NCBI GenBank assembly: GCA_963739645.1
Contig: CAVUBM010000090.1
Location: forward strand, 16,063 to 80,062
DNA: 64,000 nucleotides
Origin: JASHPR01 sp963739645
GTDB taxonomy: Bacteria > Actinomycetota > Actinomycetes > Streptosporangiales > Streptosporangiaceae
Reading direction: 5' to 3'
How positions within the stretch are numbered: position 1 is the first letter of the stretch; each line of letters opens with the position of its first letter. A model generated the notes under the pieces. That model made no database searches and was not told the origin of the DNA. It worked only from the letters and a program-made list of their open reading frames with translations. Positions 26,066 through 34,979 of the stretch are shown here, piece after piece. Made by a program: the position numbers and the translations under genes.

Positions 26066-27277
26066 TCACACGCTGGGGAGAGTGAGCACGAGCCCGGGAT
26101 AGGTTGCGGACATCCAGTCGTTGGTCGCCGTGGTTGACATGGTGGTGAGGTCTGGCATGCCGAACAGGTAGCCCCGCTCGATGGCTTCAGTGTTCGGAAT
26201 GACCTGAGCAGCGGCCTGGAGCTGGGCCTCACTCCATTGGCGGAGAGCATCATCCACGGTCGACGCGTCGGCCAGGGCGTCCGTCAATGAGATGGCGTTG
26301 CCTACCGCCCTCAGGACGCCACTCCCCGCGAACGGGGGGACCACCGCACCGGCGTCGCCGACCAGACACAAGCGATCGTGCGCGTAGCTGGGGGCCACAC
26401 AGGAGTAGATGGCCTGGACCGACGAGTTGCCGCTCTGTTGCACCAGCTCGAACAGCGACAGGGGCAGCAGGCCCGCGAGGCGGGACTCCAGGGCCGCCCT
26501 GACCTCCGGATGCACCTTCCCGAACGGTACCGAGCCGGACTGCTGCCGCTCTTGATCGTCGACGAGCACCGACGCCAGGGCGCTCTCCGGAACCTGGAGG
26601 TAGTAGCCCCACATGAGAAGGCGTTTCCCCTGTTCGGTGCCCTGCCCGGGTCCGGGGACGTAGTACGCGATCCCGTGGCCCCCCTGGTATACGGGTCGCA
26701 GAAGGTCGCAGCCGTCGAGGGCATCGACGCGGATGTCGCGCTCGGGGAGGAGCCCGCGCCACAGCACCATTCCCCGGTAGGCAGGCGCGGCGCCTGGGTC
26801 AATGAGCCCGCGTCCCAGCGAGCGGTACCCGTCGGCGCACACGACGAGGTCGAAGTCCAGTGAACCGGCCGAGGGAAGGTGCAGCGTCGTGCCGTGAGGC
26901 GTCGCTTCGATCCGCTCGACGGCCGCGCCGCTGCGGTATTGATCGTCAGGCACGCGCCGCCGAAGTCCCTGGTAAAGGTGAGCCCAGTTGAGCAGCGTGA
27001 AGCTCATCTGGAAGTCGCCCAGCCACCGCTGCTGGCCTGTCCCGGATGCACGGGTGACCAACCGGGAGAAGTCGGCCCGGCAGGCGGGAAGGGTCCCGTC
27101 GATCAGACCGTGCGCCATTATGTCCTGCCACGCGGCCGTCGTCATAAGGATCCCGGCGCCACGGCTCACCAGGTCGGACTCGGACCGCTCGAAGACGATT
27201 ACGTCGTGCCCGGCCCGATGCAGGAGCGTCGCTGTCGCGCATCCGGCGATCGATCCCCCGACAATGCCGACTCTCAT
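26066..27277 (-). CDS. FAD-dependent monooxygenase
   Basis: About 403 residues from ATG 27277. N-terminal Rossmann motif VGIVGGSIAGCATATLL (GxGxxG-like) with FERS strand, the DG motif CADGYRSLGRG near the middle, and GDAGAVVPPFAGSGVLRAVG, the second FAD-binding GD motif in which the usual His is Val-Val-Pro-like. This is the UbiH/PHBH-like class of flavin hydroxylases acting on aromatic or polyketide substrates. Base composition is slightly lower than neighbours. A longer frame to 27424 is open but unlike the family. Confidence 0.88.
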   Translation of the reverse strand: MRVGIVGGSIAGCATATLLHRAGHDVIVFERSESDLVSRGAGILMTTAAWQDIMAHGLIDGTLPACRADFSRLVTRASGTGQQRWLGDFQMSFTLLNWAHLYQGLRRRVPDDQYRSGAAVERIEATPHGTTLHLPSAGSLDFDLVVCADGYRSLGRGLIDPGAAPAYRGMVLWRGLLPERDIRVDALDGCDLLRPVYQGGHGIAYYVPGPGQGTEQGKRLLMWGYYLQVPESALASVLVDDQERQQSGSVPFGKVHPEVRAALESRLAGLLPLSLFELVQQSGNSSVQAIYSCVAPSYAHDRLCLVGDAGAVVPPFAGSGVLRAVGNAISLTDALADASTVDDALRQWSEAQLQAAAQVIPNTEAIERGYLFGMPDLTTMSTTATNDWMSATYPGLVLTLPSV

Positions 27278-27476
27278 GCCCGTCGCCCCCGAACCTCTTG
27301 GAGCGCCACCCGGGAGGTGATTGCCATCCGTCAGCGTAGCGGCCACATGTTCTCGGAGGAAGCCGACGGAACGGGATCGGAGGGTCAGCAGGTGACACCT
27401 TACCCCCCTCCTTCGACCTCCCACGTTCCTTCATCGCGGCCTCCGAGAACCGGGGCAAACGTTGCCGGTCGCGGCA

Positions 27477-28508
27477 TTAGCTGCGGTTACGGGAAGCGGT
27501 CGGGCGGAGGATCATGGAGGCGGCGAAGCGTGAGACGGTCGTGATCGCTACCGTCGCAATCAGGGTCGCGGGAAGGGCCGCGGTGGGTGCGACCGCCGCC
27601 GCGATCATCGCGATGACGAACGAGGCATAGACGAGGCCCAGGGCCTGGATGACCCGGCGGGTACGGAATAGCGGGCGAGTCTCTGGCGGCATCCGCCATA
27701 TCTGCAGAGCCCCGAGGCCGGTGCCGAGAGCGGTGATTCCGGCGAGCCCGAGCACAACCGTCGAACGGCTCAGATGGGTCACCGTCGTCGCGTACACGAG
27801 CGCGAGGCAGGCCAGGCAGGCCACATAGATCATGAGATTCACGACGCGCCCGACCACGATCTCGACGTTCCGGCTATAGATCGTGACCCGGGGCGCGGAC
27901 CGGGCCGCCTGAATGAAGTGTCTGGCCGCCTGCGTCATGCCGACCCGGTGGAGGCTGATCCGGCCGAGTTCGTTCTGCGCGCCGCTGTGCGCTGGGTCGA
28001 GCGCGAGCGTGCGTTCCTGATATTCGCGCGCGGCGCGCAGTTCGCCGCGGGCGAGGCTGATCTTGCCGGAGATGAAATACACGTCGGGCTCGTTGGGCCC
28101 GAGCCGGCGGGCATCGGCGGCCGCCCGTTCGGCCGCAGCGTAGTTGGCCTTCGTGGCCAGCTCGGCCTGCGCCAGGCAGAGGTGTGCCCGCCACGTGTTC
28201 GGCGCCAGCCTGCAGGCCTCGTTCGCCGCGTCGATGGCCGCCGCGGTGTCGCCCAGATGAACCTGGGCGATGCTGACCAGCCGGTAGGGCCAGTCGTCCG
28301 ATGGGGCGAGGACGATCGAGCGGCCGGCCGCAGCCAGACTCTCCTGGTACTGGCTGTTGCTCAGATGGGCGGCGGCGAGCATGCACCACGCCCGGCCGTG
28401 GGCCGGTTCCTCGGCCACGATGCGAGCGAGCAGGCTGGTCGCCTGGTCGTAGCGCTTGAGGTCAAGCATGACCCTCGCGCGCTCAAGCTCCAGCGTGACC
28501 TCGGTCAT
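27477..28508 (-). CDS. TPR-repeat membrane protein, partner of the AAA+ ATPase
   Basis: 343 residues. Residues 1-200 contain about five tetratricopeptide repeats (ARVMLDLKRYDQATSLLARI, HGRAWCMLAAAHLSNSQYQE, ...LARGELRAAREYQERTLALD). Residues 220-335 contain four transmembrane helices (VVNLMIYVACLACLALVYAT onward) with a short basic tail. The ATG overlaps the stop of the upstream AAA+ gene (ATGA), so the two are translated together. A cytosolic TPR scaffold anchored in the membrane would recruit the ATPase or its clients. No known named family. Confidence 0.8.
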   Translation of the reverse strand: MTEVTLELERARVMLDLKRYDQATSLLARIVAEEPAHGRAWCMLAAAHLSNSQYQESLAAAGRSIVLAPSDDWPYRLVSIAQVHLGDTAAAIDAANEACRLAPNTWRAHLCLAQAELATKANYAAAERAAADARRLGPNEPDVYFISGKISLARGELRAAREYQERTLALDPAHSGAQNELGRISLHRVGMTQAARHFIQAARSAPRVTIYSRNVEIVVGRVVNLMIYVACLACLALVYATTVTHLSRSTVVLGLAGITALGTGLGALQIWRMPPETRPLFRTRRVIQALGLVYASFVIAMIAAAVAPTAALPATLIATVAITTVSRFAASMILRPTASRNRS

Positions 28509-29749
28509 AGCATCCGCCGCTTCTTCAGGTAGGCGGCGAGGTCATCGTAGGTTCCGCCCTCGTTGGCGAACAGCGCCACGTTGCGCGCCGTTTCGAACCA
28601 CGGACCGAGCGACGGCTTGACCTCCCCGATCGCCTTCTCCAGGTCAGCCTGGCCGATCAGCCGGGGCGTGCCCTGCTGGACGGAGTCCATCAGGGCATAT
28701 TCGGCCGAGGTCTCACAGATATGGGCGACGTCAGCGCCCGAGTAACCCTCGGTCAGCTCCGCCAGCTTGGCCAGGTTGACGCCGCCGACCGGGCGCTCGC
28801 GCAGGTGGTAGCGGAACACCGCTTCACGCGCCGGCCGGTCGGGAGGCAGCACCAGCAAGGTGCGGTCGAAACGCCCCGGCCTGCGCAGCGCGCTGTCCAC
28901 GTCCCAGGGATGGTTGGTCGCGGCCAGCAGGAAGACTCCGTCGTTGCCCGCGGTCACGTCGTCAAGCTCGAGCAGCAACTGGTTCACCGCGCTGCGCATC
29001 GGGGTGTTGCGCAACTGGCTGCGTTTCTGGCCGAGCGCGTCGACCTCGTCGAGGAACAGCACGCAGGGTGCGTGGCGCCGGGCGATGCTGAACAGCTCGT
29101 GGATGTTCCGCTCGCTCTGCCCGACGAACATGTCGATGACGTCGGCAAACGACACCGACATGAACTGGGCCCCGAGTTCCCCTGCGGTCGCCCTGGCGAT
29201 GAACGTCTTCCCGCACCCGGGCGGGCCGTAGAGCAGCAAGCCGCCGCGCAGGCTCTTGCCGTACAGGCGGCGGAGTTCGGGATTGTGCATGGGCGCGAGG
29301 AACGCGGCCTCCAGCCGCTGCTTTACCTCCGCCATCCCGGCCACGTCGGCGAGCCGCAGTCCGGTCTGCTCGACGTCGAACGCCCTGGCGGCCGGGTCTT
29401 CTTCGTCGACGGCCGGGGCGTCGCCGACGAACATGGGCGGCAGCAGCCCGTCGACATCGGATTCCGCCTGCGACCAGTCGAATCCCTGCGCCGGTGCCTG
29501 AGCCGGGGCAGGTACCCGGTCCTGGCTGGGCGCCTGGGGCGGGTCAGGCACCTGGAGCAGGGCGAGGGCCGCCGCGTTACCGGGATCCCGCTGGAGTATC
29601 GCGCCCACGTGGCGGACCGCCTCGTCGCGCAGTCCCGCGCTCATCAGCATCGTGGCCAGGTGCACCCGCAGCGGCACGTCCTCGGGCAGGGCCTGGACCG
29701 CGTTGCGCAGGCTGTCGAGCACGGCCGGCTCTGGTTCCATGGGACCCAT
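28505..29749 (-). CDS. AAA+ ATPase with N-terminal TPR-like segment
   Basis: 414 residues. Residues 5-65 are helical with TPR character (ALPEDVPLRVHLATMLMSAG), followed by a Pro/Gln/Ala linker with acidic patch to about 125. A classical AAA module occupies 130-390: Walker A GPPGCGKT at 175-182, Walker B LFLDEVDAL at 231-239, sensor-1 AATNHPWDV, and arginine fingers in RRPGRFDRT, as in the FtsH/CDC48/VPS4 clade. No protease domain. It is a stand-alone remodelling ATPase whose partner is likely the overlapping membrane TPR protein. A second ATG nine bases in (29740) is an alternative start. Confidence 0.85.
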   Translation of the reverse strand: MGPMEPEPAVLDSLRNAVQALPEDVPLRVHLATMLMSAGLRDEAVRHVGAILQRDPGNAAALALLQVPDPPQAPSQDRVPAPAQAPAQGFDWSQAESDVDGLLPPMFVGDAPAVDEEDPAARAFDVEQTGLRLADVAGMAEVKQRLEAAFLAPMHNPELRRLYGKSLRGGLLLYGPPGCGKTFIARATAGELGAQFMSVSFADVIDMFVGQSERNIHELFSIARRHAPCVLFLDEVDALGQKRSQLRNTPMRSAVNQLLLELDDVTAGNDGVFLLAATNHPWDVDSALRRPGRFDRTLLVLPPDRPAREAVFRYHLRERPVGGVNLAKLAELTEGYSGADVAHICETSAEYALMDSVQQGTPRLIGQADLEKAIGEVKPSLGPWFETARNVALFANEGGTYDDLAAYLKKRRML

Positions 29750-29839
29750 CCGTCAGATCGGAACACGGATGGTTACTGACCATCCCTGCGGTACGGACCC
29801 AAGCATTCCAGACATCACCGTCAAGACGGGGGCAGGAAC

Positions 29840-29874
29840 AGGCAGCCCGTCACCTCGGAGGTGACGGGCTGCCT
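29840..29874 (-). terminator. Perfect 16-bp hairpin downstream of the MFS gene
   Basis: Arms AGGCAGCCCGTCACCT and AGGTGACGGGCTGCCT pair perfectly around a 3-base loop. It lies 70 bases after the end of the leftward MFS gene and before the AAA+ gene, where it would stop MFS transcription. No U-run is present. Confidence 0.75.
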
Positions 29875-29944
29875 GGGCGGGTGCCGCCGGGGGTGCTCCC
29901 TGGCAGGGTGCTGCCTCGGCGGGCGCTTCCGCCGGGGCGCCCCG

Positions 29945-31414
29945 TCAGGCAGCTGGCTGACGGGCGCGACTGCGGATGATCATCGAGACGACCAGGAACG
30001 CGAGGACATCAAAGACCGCGGCCAGCGTGAACGCGCTGGCCATGCCGTGCACGGCGACGTGCTGTAGCTGCGCCAGCGGGCTCAGGTGAGCCACCGGGTG
30101 CTGCGCGGCGTTGTGGCTGGATGTGCTGTACGCGGTGACCAGGATGGCCAGCCCGAGCGACCCGCCGACCTGCTGGGTGACGTTCACCATGCTGGACGCG
30201 GCGCCCGAGTCCTCCGGCCGCACGCCCGCCAGCGACGCCATGGTCAGCGGCACGAAGACCACGCCCATGCCCGCGCCGATCAGCAGCATCGGGCCGAGGA
30301 CCCCGGCCAGGTAGCCGGTGCCCGGGGAGATCCGGGACAGCCAGGCCATCCCGGCCACCACCGGCAGCAGGCCGGTCACCATGAGCGGTGTGGCGCCGAA
30401 CCTGGCCAGCATCCGGGGCGACAGCCGTGACACCGCGAACAGCGCGAACGTCATCGGCAGGAACGAGATCCCGGCCCGCAGCGGGCTGAACCCCAGGATG
30501 TTCTGGACGAACTGGGTGAGGAAGTAGAACATCCCGAACATGCCGGCCACCAGCAGCAGCCGGGTGACGTAGGAGCCGGCCCGGCCGCGGTCGGCGAACA
30601 GGCGCAGCGGGGTGATCGGCTGCGGGGCACGGGCCTCGTTGACCACGAACACGGCGAGCAGCACGGCCGCGGCCGCGAACGCGCCCAGGGCGCCCCGGTT
30701 GCTCCACCCGTCCTCGGCGGCGCGGATGAAGCCGTACACCAGCGAGGTCATGCCCGCGGTCGAGGTCAGCGCGCCGGCGATGTCGAACCGCCCGGGCTGC
30801 CGCTCCGACTCGGTCAGGAACCGCGGGGCCAGGAGGGCCACGGCGATGCCGATCGGCACGTTGATGAACAGAACCCAGCGCCAGGACACCCACTCGGTGA
30901 TCACGCCGCCGAGCACCAGGCCGAGCGACCCGCCGCCCATGGCCACGGCCGTGTAGATGCTGAGCGCGCGGGTGCGCTCGCGGCCCTCCGCGAAGCTGGC
31001 CGCGATCAGGGCCAGCACCGCGGGCGACGCGATCGCGCCGCCGGCGCCCTGCACCGCGCGCGCGGCGAGCAGCCATGGGGCCGAGGTCGCGAGCCCGCCG
31101 GCCAGCGACGCGGCCGTGAACAGCGCGATGCCCGCGATGAAGACCCGCCGCCTGCCGAGGATGTCGCCGGCCCGGCCCCCGAGCAGCAGCAGGCCGCCGA
31201 ACGTCAGCGTGTAGGCGTTGAGCACCCAGGACAGGCTGGCTTCGGAGAAGTGGAGGCCGCTGGCGATGCTCGGCAGAGCGATGTTCACCACGGTCATGTC
31301 GAGGATGATCATGAGCTGAGCGCCGAGCACGAGCGCGAGGGCGATGCCGCGGCGGTCGGGACGGCGGATAGCCCGCCGTTCCGTCGTGACCTGCGTTATC
31401 GACGTAGTCGACAT
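29945..31414 (-). CDS. MFS drug-export transporter (DHA2/EmrB type)
   Basis: 489 residues with 14 predicted helices. Motif D1-like LDMTVVNIALPSIASGLHFS in helix 1, motif A GGRAGDILGRRR, motif C-like helix GAGGAIASPAVLALI, and WRWVLFINVPIGI typical of the 14-TMS DHA2 family, which exports drugs by proton antiport. GGAAGG precedes ATG 31414. Divergent from a TetR gene with two palindromic operators between, so export is probably induced by the TetR ligand. Confidence 0.93.
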   Translation of the reverse strand: MSTTSITQVTTERRAIRRPDRRGIALALVLGAQLMIILDMTVVNIALPSIASGLHFSEASLSWVLNAYTLTFGGLLLLGGRAGDILGRRRVFIAGIALFTAASLAGGLATSAPWLLAARAVQGAGGAIASPAVLALIAASFAEGRERTRALSIYTAVAMGGGSLGLVLGGVITEWVSWRWVLFINVPIGIAVALLAPRFLTESERQPGRFDIAGALTSTAGMTSLVYGFIRAAEDGWSNRGALGAFAAAAVLLAVFVVNEARAPQPITPLRLFADRGRAGSYVTRLLLVAGMFGMFYFLTQFVQNILGFSPLRAGISFLPMTFALFAVSRLSPRMLARFGATPLMVTGLLPVVAGMAWLSRISPGTGYLAGVLGPMLLIGAGMGVVFVPLTMASLAGVRPEDSGAASSMVNVTQQVGGSLGLAILVTAYSTSSHNAAQHPVAHLSPLAQLQHVAVHGMASAFTLAAVFDVLAFLVVSMIIRSRARQPAA

Positions 31415-31489
31415 GAATGCCTTCCGGGAGAGATGCTGCGGGCGGGCGGACTGGTTGCCGGCCCGGCCCGTGTTGCCTAGTATGTAAGT

Positions 31490-31526
31490 GGAGGCCGCCT
31501 CCGATAACTATACGGAGGCACCCTCC
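31490..31526. promoter_or_regulatory. Paired TetR operators between MFS and tetR
   Basis: GGAGGCCGCCTCC at 31490-31502 is a perfect 13-bp palindrome, and GGAGGCACCCTCC at 31514-31526 repeats it with one mismatched pair (outer CGGAGG/CCTCCG symmetric). Centres are 24 bp apart, close to two helical turns, suiting binding of two TetR dimers. Confidence 0.7.
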
Positions 31527-31556
31527 GGTTTGCAACTCGAATTCAGGTGAGGGCCG

Positions 31557-32174
31557 ATGAGCACGACCGGCGGACCGGACCAGGTTCCGGCCGGGGAGCC
31601 GCGTCCGATGCGTGCCGACGCGCAGCGCAACTACGCGCGGCTGCTGAGCGCCGCGGCGACCGTGTTCGCCGAGCACGGTGCGGACGACGCGTCGCTCGAG
31701 GAGATCGCCCGGCGGGCGGGCGTGGGCATCGGCACGCTCTACCGTCACTTCCCGACCCGGCAGGCGCTGCTCGAGGCCGTGTACCGCGATCAGGTCGATG
31801 CGCTCCGTCTTCGGGCCGACGAGCTGCTTGAGTCCGATTCGCCTGGTGACGCGCTGGCCGCCTGGCTGCGGGCCATGGTCGCGTTCAGCAGCACGAAGCA
31901 CACCCTGACCTCGGCGCTGCTCGCCACGCTGGGCAAGGAATCCGATCTGCTGTCGTCGTGCAGCAAGGTGATCCGCGACTCGGCGGATGCCCTGCTCGGC
32001 CGCGCCCAGAAGGCGGGGGTCGTGCGCGAGGACGTCGACGCCAAGGACCTGATCCGGCTGGTGCACGCGGTCAACATCGCGACGCAGCACGCGCCCACCG
32101 ACCCGCAGCAGACCGACCGGCTTCTCGGGCTGGTCCTGGATGGCCTGCGGCCTCAGCCGACCAGCTCCGCCTGA
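31557..32174 (+). CDS. TetR-family repressor of the MFS exporter
   Basis: 205 residues. N-terminal HTH at 20-70 (NYARLLSAAATVFAEHGADD, GVGIGTLYRHFPTRQALLEA). C-terminal domain of the SbtR/TetR_C type with LIRLVHAVNIATQH. It is immediately divergent from the DHA2 exporter and most likely represses it. Start ATG 31557 has AGGTGAGGG upstream. Confidence 0.92.
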   Translation: MSTTGGPDQVPAGEPRPMRADAQRNYARLLSAAATVFAEHGADDASLEEIARRAGVGIGTLYRHFPTRQALLEAVYRDQVDALRLRADELLESDSPGDALAAWLRAMVAFSSTKHTLTSALLATLGKESDLLSSCSKVIRDSADALLGRAQKAGVVREDVDAKDLIRLVHAVNIATQHAPTDPQQTDRLLGLVLDGLRPQPTSSA

Positions 32175-32192
32175 CGCCCGCTTCCGGGGTCT

Positions 32193-32242
32193 CATGGATG
32201 TACCGGAAGGGTCGTTGTAGCGACCCTTCCGGTACATCCATG
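32193..32242. terminator. 22-bp perfect inverted repeat between convergent genes
   Basis: The arms 32193-32214 and 32221-32242 are exact complements over 22 bp (each begins or ends with the CATGGATGTACC element) with a 6-base loop TTGTAG. It separates the tetR stop and the end of the leftward flavin-barrel gene, so it can terminate both. The arm length is exceptional for this window. Confidence 0.8.
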
Positions 32243-32258
32243 CGGCCGAGCCTGCCTC

Positions 32259-32972
32259 TTACAGCGGCGGGCTGCTGAACGCGGGGTTCACCACCGCATC
32301 GGCCCGCACCGGCGCGACGCCGGACGGCAGGTCCGGGGCCGGGACGGGCTGCTCGAAGACCAGCCGGGCCGGGATGTGACCCGCCCACACCGGCAGCCCG
32401 GCGTCGGACGGCGGGTCGATCGTGGACCCGCGGCGCGCCTTGACCGACGCCTCCTCGATCGTGACCCGCCACAGCCCGGTCTCCCTGATGTCGTCGCTGG
32501 CGAGCGGGCGCAGCTGGTCCCACCGGCCCGGCGTGAGGTGCTCGATCAGCGCCCGCATCGCCGCGATGGCCTCGCCCGTCTCGGTCACCGCCGCGGCGTG
32601 GCCGTGCACGGTGACCGAGCGGTAGTTCACCGAGTGGTTACGGGCCGACCGGGCCAGCACCAGCCCGTCGAGCATGGTCGCGGTGACGCAGACCGGGCTG
32701 CCGCCCCGCAGGTCGCGGAACAGGCCGGCCGCGGGCGAGCCGTGCAGGACCAGCGTGTCGCCGAGCCGGGCGTGCACCATCGGCAGCACCACGGGCCGCC
32801 CGCGGCGCACGGTGGCCACGTGGCAGAACGGCACCGCGTCCAGCACCTCGTGCACGGCCGCGCTGTCGTAGCGGGCCCGGTCCGGGTTGCGGCGGACCCG
32901 GGCCAGCTGGCGGGAGCCCCCCGGTGGCCTCGACATTCCGGATGGCGGGGACGGCCGGGCCACGCTCCTCAT
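32259..32972 (-). CDS. Pyridoxamine 5'-phosphate oxidase-like FMN-binding protein
   Basis: 237 residues with a split-barrel flavin fold: VLDAVPFCHVATVRRGRPVV, LGDTLVLHGSPAAGLFRDLR, VCVTATMLDGLVLARSARNH, and NYRSVTVHGHAAAV, as in the NimA/pyridoxamine-oxidase-like family annotated as FMN-binding. ATG 32972 overlaps the GNAT stop (ATGA), indicating coupling. Such proteins reduce or bind small nitro or cofactor-like compounds. No specific substrate is visible. Confidence 0.85.
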   Translation of the reverse strand: MRSVARPSPPSGMSRPPGGSRQLARVRRNPDRARYDSAAVHEVLDAVPFCHVATVRRGRPVVLPMVHARLGDTLVLHGSPAAGLFRDLRGGSPVCVTATMLDGLVLARSARNHSVNYRSVTVHGHAAAVTETGEAIAAMRALIEHLTPGRWDQLRPLASDDIRETGLWRVTIEEASVKARRGSTIDPPSDAGLPVWAGHIPARLVFEQPVPAPDLPSGVAPVRADAVVNPAFSSPPL

Positions 32973-33616
32973 AGCTTCAGTTCCGCCCGCTCGCGGGCGG
33001 CGAGCAGCATGTGGAGGTGGTGCTTCACCTCCGGCCACTCCGGCGCCGTGACCGAGTAGCGGGCCGAGTTCCTGGGGCGGTCATCGGTCGCCAGCCGGTG
33101 GGCCCGGAGGATGCCCTCGAACTGCGCCCCGATTCGCTCCAGCGCCGCGCGTGAGCGCTCGTTGCGGGCGTCGGTGTGGAAGCACACGCTCTGCGTCTGG
33201 AAGACCTCGAAGGCGTGGGTGAGCATCAGCAGTTTCATCTCGGTGTTCGCGGCGGTGCCGATCGCCGGCTTGGCGAGCCAGGTAAAACCGATCTCGCACA
33301 CGTCAGGGCCGTCGTGGCCGTGGCGCGGATGACCCGCGGGCCATGACCACCAGCCCAGGTCAAAGAACCGGGTGGAGCCGATGACCACGTCGTCGCTGAC
33401 CCGGAGGACCGCGAACGGCGCCGCCATGTCCCGGTCGCGCAGGGCCAGCGCAGCCTCGACATAGGCCTCGGCCGCCGCCTCGCCGTGCGGGATCGGGCTC
33501 CACCGGTACGGCGCGCGGTCGATGGCGGCCGCGTCGGCCAGGCCCTGAGCATGCCAGCGCTGCAGCGGCTCGAGCCGGACGTGCTGGCCCTCGAGCAGGG
33601 GGAGCAGCGTGATCAT
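32969..33616 (-). CDS. GNAT-family N-acetyltransferase (RimJ/RimL-like)
   Basis: 215 residues. GNAT fold with GQHVRLEPLQRWHAQGLADA, VSDDVVIGSTRFFDL, EIGFTWLAKPAIGTAANTEM and the acetyl-CoA-binding stretch SRAALERIGAQFEGILRAHR. Closest in style to ribosomal-protein alanine acetyltransferases, but such proteins also modify small amines. Divergent from the MocR gene, which has an operator in the gap, and coupled to the flavin-barrel gene downstream. All three could form one regulon responding to a PLP-type ligand. Confidence 0.88.
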   Translation of the reverse strand: MITLLPLLEGQHVRLEPLQRWHAQGLADAAAIDRAPYRWSPIPHGEAAAEAYVEAALALRDRDMAAPFAVLRVSDDVVIGSTRFFDLGWWSWPAGHPRHGHDGPDVCEIGFTWLAKPAIGTAANTEMKLLMLTHAFEVFQTQSVCFHTDARNERSRAALERIGAQFEGILRAHRLATDDRPRNSARYSVTAPEWPEVKHHLHMLLAARERAELKL

Positions 33617-33647
33617 GACACCCCGCCTTTCTGCGGTGCTTGCCGAA

Positions 33648-33669
33648 AATTATGTAACAGTACATAATT
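33648..33669. promoter_or_regulatory. MocR/GNAT divergent operator
   Basis: Perfect inverted repeat with 9-bp arms AATTATGTA (33648-33656) and TACATAATT (33661-33669) around ACAG, embedded in a strongly A+T-rich 40-bp gap. CATAAT at 33663-33668 matches a -10 box, with ATG 33675 at the expected transcription start, so mocR may be leaderless and autorepressed. Confidence 0.75.
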
Positions 33670-33674
33670 TCTTT

Positions 33675-34979
33675 ATGCTGACACAATATAAGCCGCAGGG
33701 GCGCAACGCCAGCGAGATATCTCGCGACGTCGAGGGAGCCCTGCGCGACGGCAGGCTCGCACCGGGAGCGGCGCTGCCCCCCGTGCGCGGGCTGGCCGCC
33801 GAGCTCGGGCTGAGCCCGGTCACCGTGGCCGCCGCCTACCGGGAGCTGCGCGAGAAGGGGATCGCGCGGGGCAACGGGCGGGCCGGCACCCGCATCACCG
33901 GGGCGCCGCCGATCGGGCCGAGGCCCGCGCTCACCGTGCCCGACGGGGTGCGCAACCTGCTCGTCGGCAGTCCCGATCCGGAGCTGCTGCCCCCACTGCC
34001 GGCGGTGACACCCAGGCCTCAGCTCTATGGCGGCCCTCCGGTCACACCACGCCTAGGCCGCCTGGCCGCGGAGCAGTTCCGCGCCGACGGCATCGACCCG
34101 GCCCACCTGGCCGTGGTCAGCGGGGCCCTGGACGGCGTGGAGCGGGTGTTCGGGGCGTGGCTGCGGCCGGGCGACCGGGTCGGCGTCGAGGACCCGGGCT
34201 ACCCGCCCGTGCTCGACCTGCTGGCGGCGATGGGCCTGACCGCCGTCGGCATGCCCATCGACGACTACGGCGTGCGGCCCGCCGCGCTGCAGGACGCGCT
34301 GGCCCGCGGCTGCCAGGCGGCGCTGTTCACGCCGCGGGCGCAGGCGCCGACCGGCGCGGCCTGGGACCAGGCCAGGGCCGCGGAGCTGCGCGAGGTGCTG
34401 GCCGGCCGGCCCGAGGTCGGTGTGATCGAGGATGACCACGCGGGCCCGGTGGCGGGCGCCGGGGCGCAGACCATCGCGGGTGGCCGGCCGCGATGGGCGA
34501 CCATCCGTTCCGTATCAAAATCACTGGGGCCGGACGTGCGGCTGGCCACCCTGGCCGGGGATGTGGTGACGGTCTCCCGGGTCGAGGGCCGTCAGGCGCT
34601 CGGCCCGGGATGGGTGAGCCACCTGCTGCAGGAAATCGTGGCCGAGCTGTGGGCCGACCGGTCGACGGGCAAGCTGTTCGCGCGGGCCGCCGCCCGTTAC
34701 GCCGAGCGCCGCAACGGCCTGATCGACGCGCTCGCCGCCCGGGGCGTGGCCGCCCACGGGCGCTCGGGCCTGGCGGTCTGGGTTCCGGTGCCCGACGAGC
34801 TCGCCGCTGCCACCGCGCTGCTGCAGCGCGGCTGGGCCGTGGCTCCCGGCGAGCGCTTCCGGATCTCCGCACCGCCCGGCATCAGGATTGGAACCGGAAC
34901 GCTGCCGGCGCGGGAAGCATCGACCCTGGCCGGGGACATTGCCGGTGCCCTGGCCCGTCGGCCACGGCGTAGCGACTGA
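33675..34979 (+). CDS. MocR-type GntR regulator with aminotransferase domain
   Basis: About 434 residues from ATG 33675. N-terminal wHTH (YKPQGRNASEISRDVEGALR, PVRGLAAELGLSPVTVAAAY) and a fold-type I PLP domain: DPGYPPVLDLLAAMGL, DYGVRP, and the internal aldimine Lys in IRSVSKSLGPDVRLA. MocR proteins sense PLP or amino-compound ligands and often regulate a neighbouring gene; the GNAT/flavin-barrel pair in the opposite direction is the likely target. The longer frame from 33609 overlaps the GNAT gene and lies across the operator. Confidence 0.9.
   Translation: MLTQYKPQGRNASEISRDVEGALRDGRLAPGAALPPVRGLAAELGLSPVTVAAAYRELREKGIARGNGRAGTRITGAPPIGPRPALTVPDGVRNLLVGSPDPELLPPLPAVTPRPQLYGGPPVTPRLGRLAAEQFRADGIDPAHLAVVSGALDGVERVFGAWLRPGDRVGVEDPGYPPVLDLLAAMGLTAVGMPIDDYGVRPAALQDALARGCQAALFTPRAQAPTGAAWDQARAAELREVLAGRPEVGVIEDDHAGPVAGAGAQTIAGGRPRWATIRSVSKSLGPDVRLATLAGDVVTVSRVEGRQALGPGWVSHLLQEIVAELWADRSTGKLFARAAARYAERRNGLIDALAARGVAAHGRSGLAVWVPVPDELAAATALLQRGWAVAPGERFRISAPPGIRIGTGTLPAREASTLAGDIAGALARRPRRSD

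Noticed and set aside
30009..32237. 742-residue open frame overlapping the MFS exporter
   Set aside because: It is the shadow of the MFS gene in another frame and spans the tetR gene and operators.
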